Source: Immundisolibacteraceae bacterium (GTDB lineage: Bacteria; Pseudomonadota; Gammaproteobacteria; Immundisolibacterales; Immundisolibacteraceae). From it: a stretch of 5,889 nucleotides of DNA. The stretch lies in the NCBI GenBank assembly GCA_016763355.1, contig JAESTY010000085.1, positions 1 to 5,889 of the forward strand, in the 5' to 3' direction. This document shows positions 5,289-5,889 of the stretch, piece after piece. A program made the position numbers and the translations under genes. Within the stretch, counting starts at the first letter, position 1; each line of letters opens with the position of its first letter. The notes beneath the pieces were generated by a model. That model was not told the DNA's origin, did not search any database, and was given only the letters and a program-made list of their open reading frames with translations.

Positions 5289-5889
5289 ATGCTTTTTAAC
5301 CAACATCTGCGCCCTGCCACCCGCCAAGCTGGCATGACCCTGCTTGAGTTACTGGTTGCTATCGGGCTGTTCATGGTGGTCTCAGGCCTTGGGTATAAAG
5401 GCCTGCAAGCCACCTCATTGGCAAAACAACAACTTACTCAAAGGAGCCAGCAACTTGCCGGACTACAGCGCTCGATGCTTTGGCTTCAAAGAGACATACA
5501 GAACCTGATTGCCAGGCCGGTACGAGACCGATTTGGCGATCCTTTACCGGCATTTTCTCATCGTGGCGCTGGCCTATTTGCTACAGTTGAGATGACCCGC
5601 AGCGGCCGAATTAACCTGGCCAACGCACCTCAAAGCAACCTGCAACGCGTTAGGTATCACTGGACTGATGAAGCGGTTATTCGCAGCTACTGGCCACGGC
5701 TTGATCGGATGGTAGGCACCGAACCCACAGAAACACCCCTTTTTTTAAAGGCCACCAGAATTGACTGGCGATACCTGGATAAGCATTTGCGTTGGCATGA
5801 TCAGTGGCCACCACCCAATTACAACGGTGACAGTAGCCGCCTGATTCCCAGAGCGGTAGAAGTCGCGCTGGAAATCCCCGGATATGCTG
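5289..5889 (+). CDS. gspJ: Type II secretion system minor pseudopilin GspJ (3' end outside window)
   Basis: GspJ is a minor pseudopilin of the tip complex, packing with GspI and GspK. The frame is open from ATG 5289 to the window end, giving 200 codons plus one base; most GspJ are about 195-240 residues, so little is missing. A 15-residue leader (MLFNQHLRPATRQAG) precedes the prepilin-peptidase cut, then MTLLELLVAIGLFMVVSGLG with Glu20 at +5. The body is GspJ-like: RSMLWLQRDIQNLIARPVRD at 61-80, then a Gly/Ala-rich stretch, LQRVRYHW at 118-125, and the IPRAVEVALEIPG strand near the end. The start lies two bases after the gspI stop, with only a distant GGA upstream, so coupling to gspI is likely. 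Glu at +5 argues against GspK, which usually lacks it. The frame is real although no stop codon is visible. Confidence 0.94.
   Translation, partial: MLFNQHLRPATRQAGMTLLELLVAIGLFMVVSGLGYKGLQATSLAKQQLTQRSQQLAGLQRSMLWLQRDIQNLIARPVRDRFGDPLPAFSHRGAGLFATVEMTRSGRINLANAPQSNLQRVRYHWTDEAVIRSYWPRLDRMVGTEPTETPLFLKATRIDWRYLDKHLRWHDQWPPPNYNGDSSRLIPRAVEVALEIPGYA

Noticed and set aside
5078..5413. 111-codon minus-strand frame opposite gspI/gspJ
   Set aside because: It covers conserved pseudopilin coding sequence on the other strand, and its composition looks like reverse-strand noise.

Overview
The window is one strand-consistent block of a type II secretion system (T2SS) operon. All eight gene-sized reading frames are on the plus strand, in the canonical order gspD (3' part), gspE, gspF, gspG, [a 52-codon orphan frame], gspH, gspI, gspJ (5' part). 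Both end genes run off the window, so gspC presumably lies upstream and gspK/L/M downstream. The gene order, the GspE and GspF sequences and the roughly balanced base composition suggest a gammaproteobacterium, possibly marine or environmental. I cannot name a genus from this sequence.

Layout: 1-788 is the C-terminal secretin domain of the outer-membrane channel GspD. 797-2302 is the complete cytoplasmic ATPase GspE, with Walker A, Asp box, Walker B, His box and a four-cysteine zinc motif. 2356-3570 is the complete inner-membrane platform protein GspF. 3589-4059 is the major pseudopilin GspG. 4060-4274 is a 215-base spacer that breaks the otherwise compact operon and holds a 52-codon frame with a good Shine-Dalgarno sequence. 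4275-4886, 4900-5286 and 5289-5889 encode the minor pseudopilins GspH, GspI and GspJ. All four pseudopilins keep the prepilin-peptidase site (Gly before the cut, Glu at +5). GspE powers assembly of a GspG pseudopilus on the GspF platform, the H/I/J complex caps and primes it, and cargo leaves through the GspD channel.

The proteins themselves are ordinary. The unusual features are in the junctions. Most genes lack a convincing Shine-Dalgarno sequence, which suggests translational coupling. Two junctions (gspE/gspF and gspH/gspI) carry very short frames that start in an ATGA overlap with the upstream stop codon and end at or just before the next start codon. The gspH leader contains a 10-bp tandem duplication, and the copy number of that duplication decides which upstream frame joins gspH. 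No RNA genes, mobile elements, CRISPR arrays or convincing terminators were seen.
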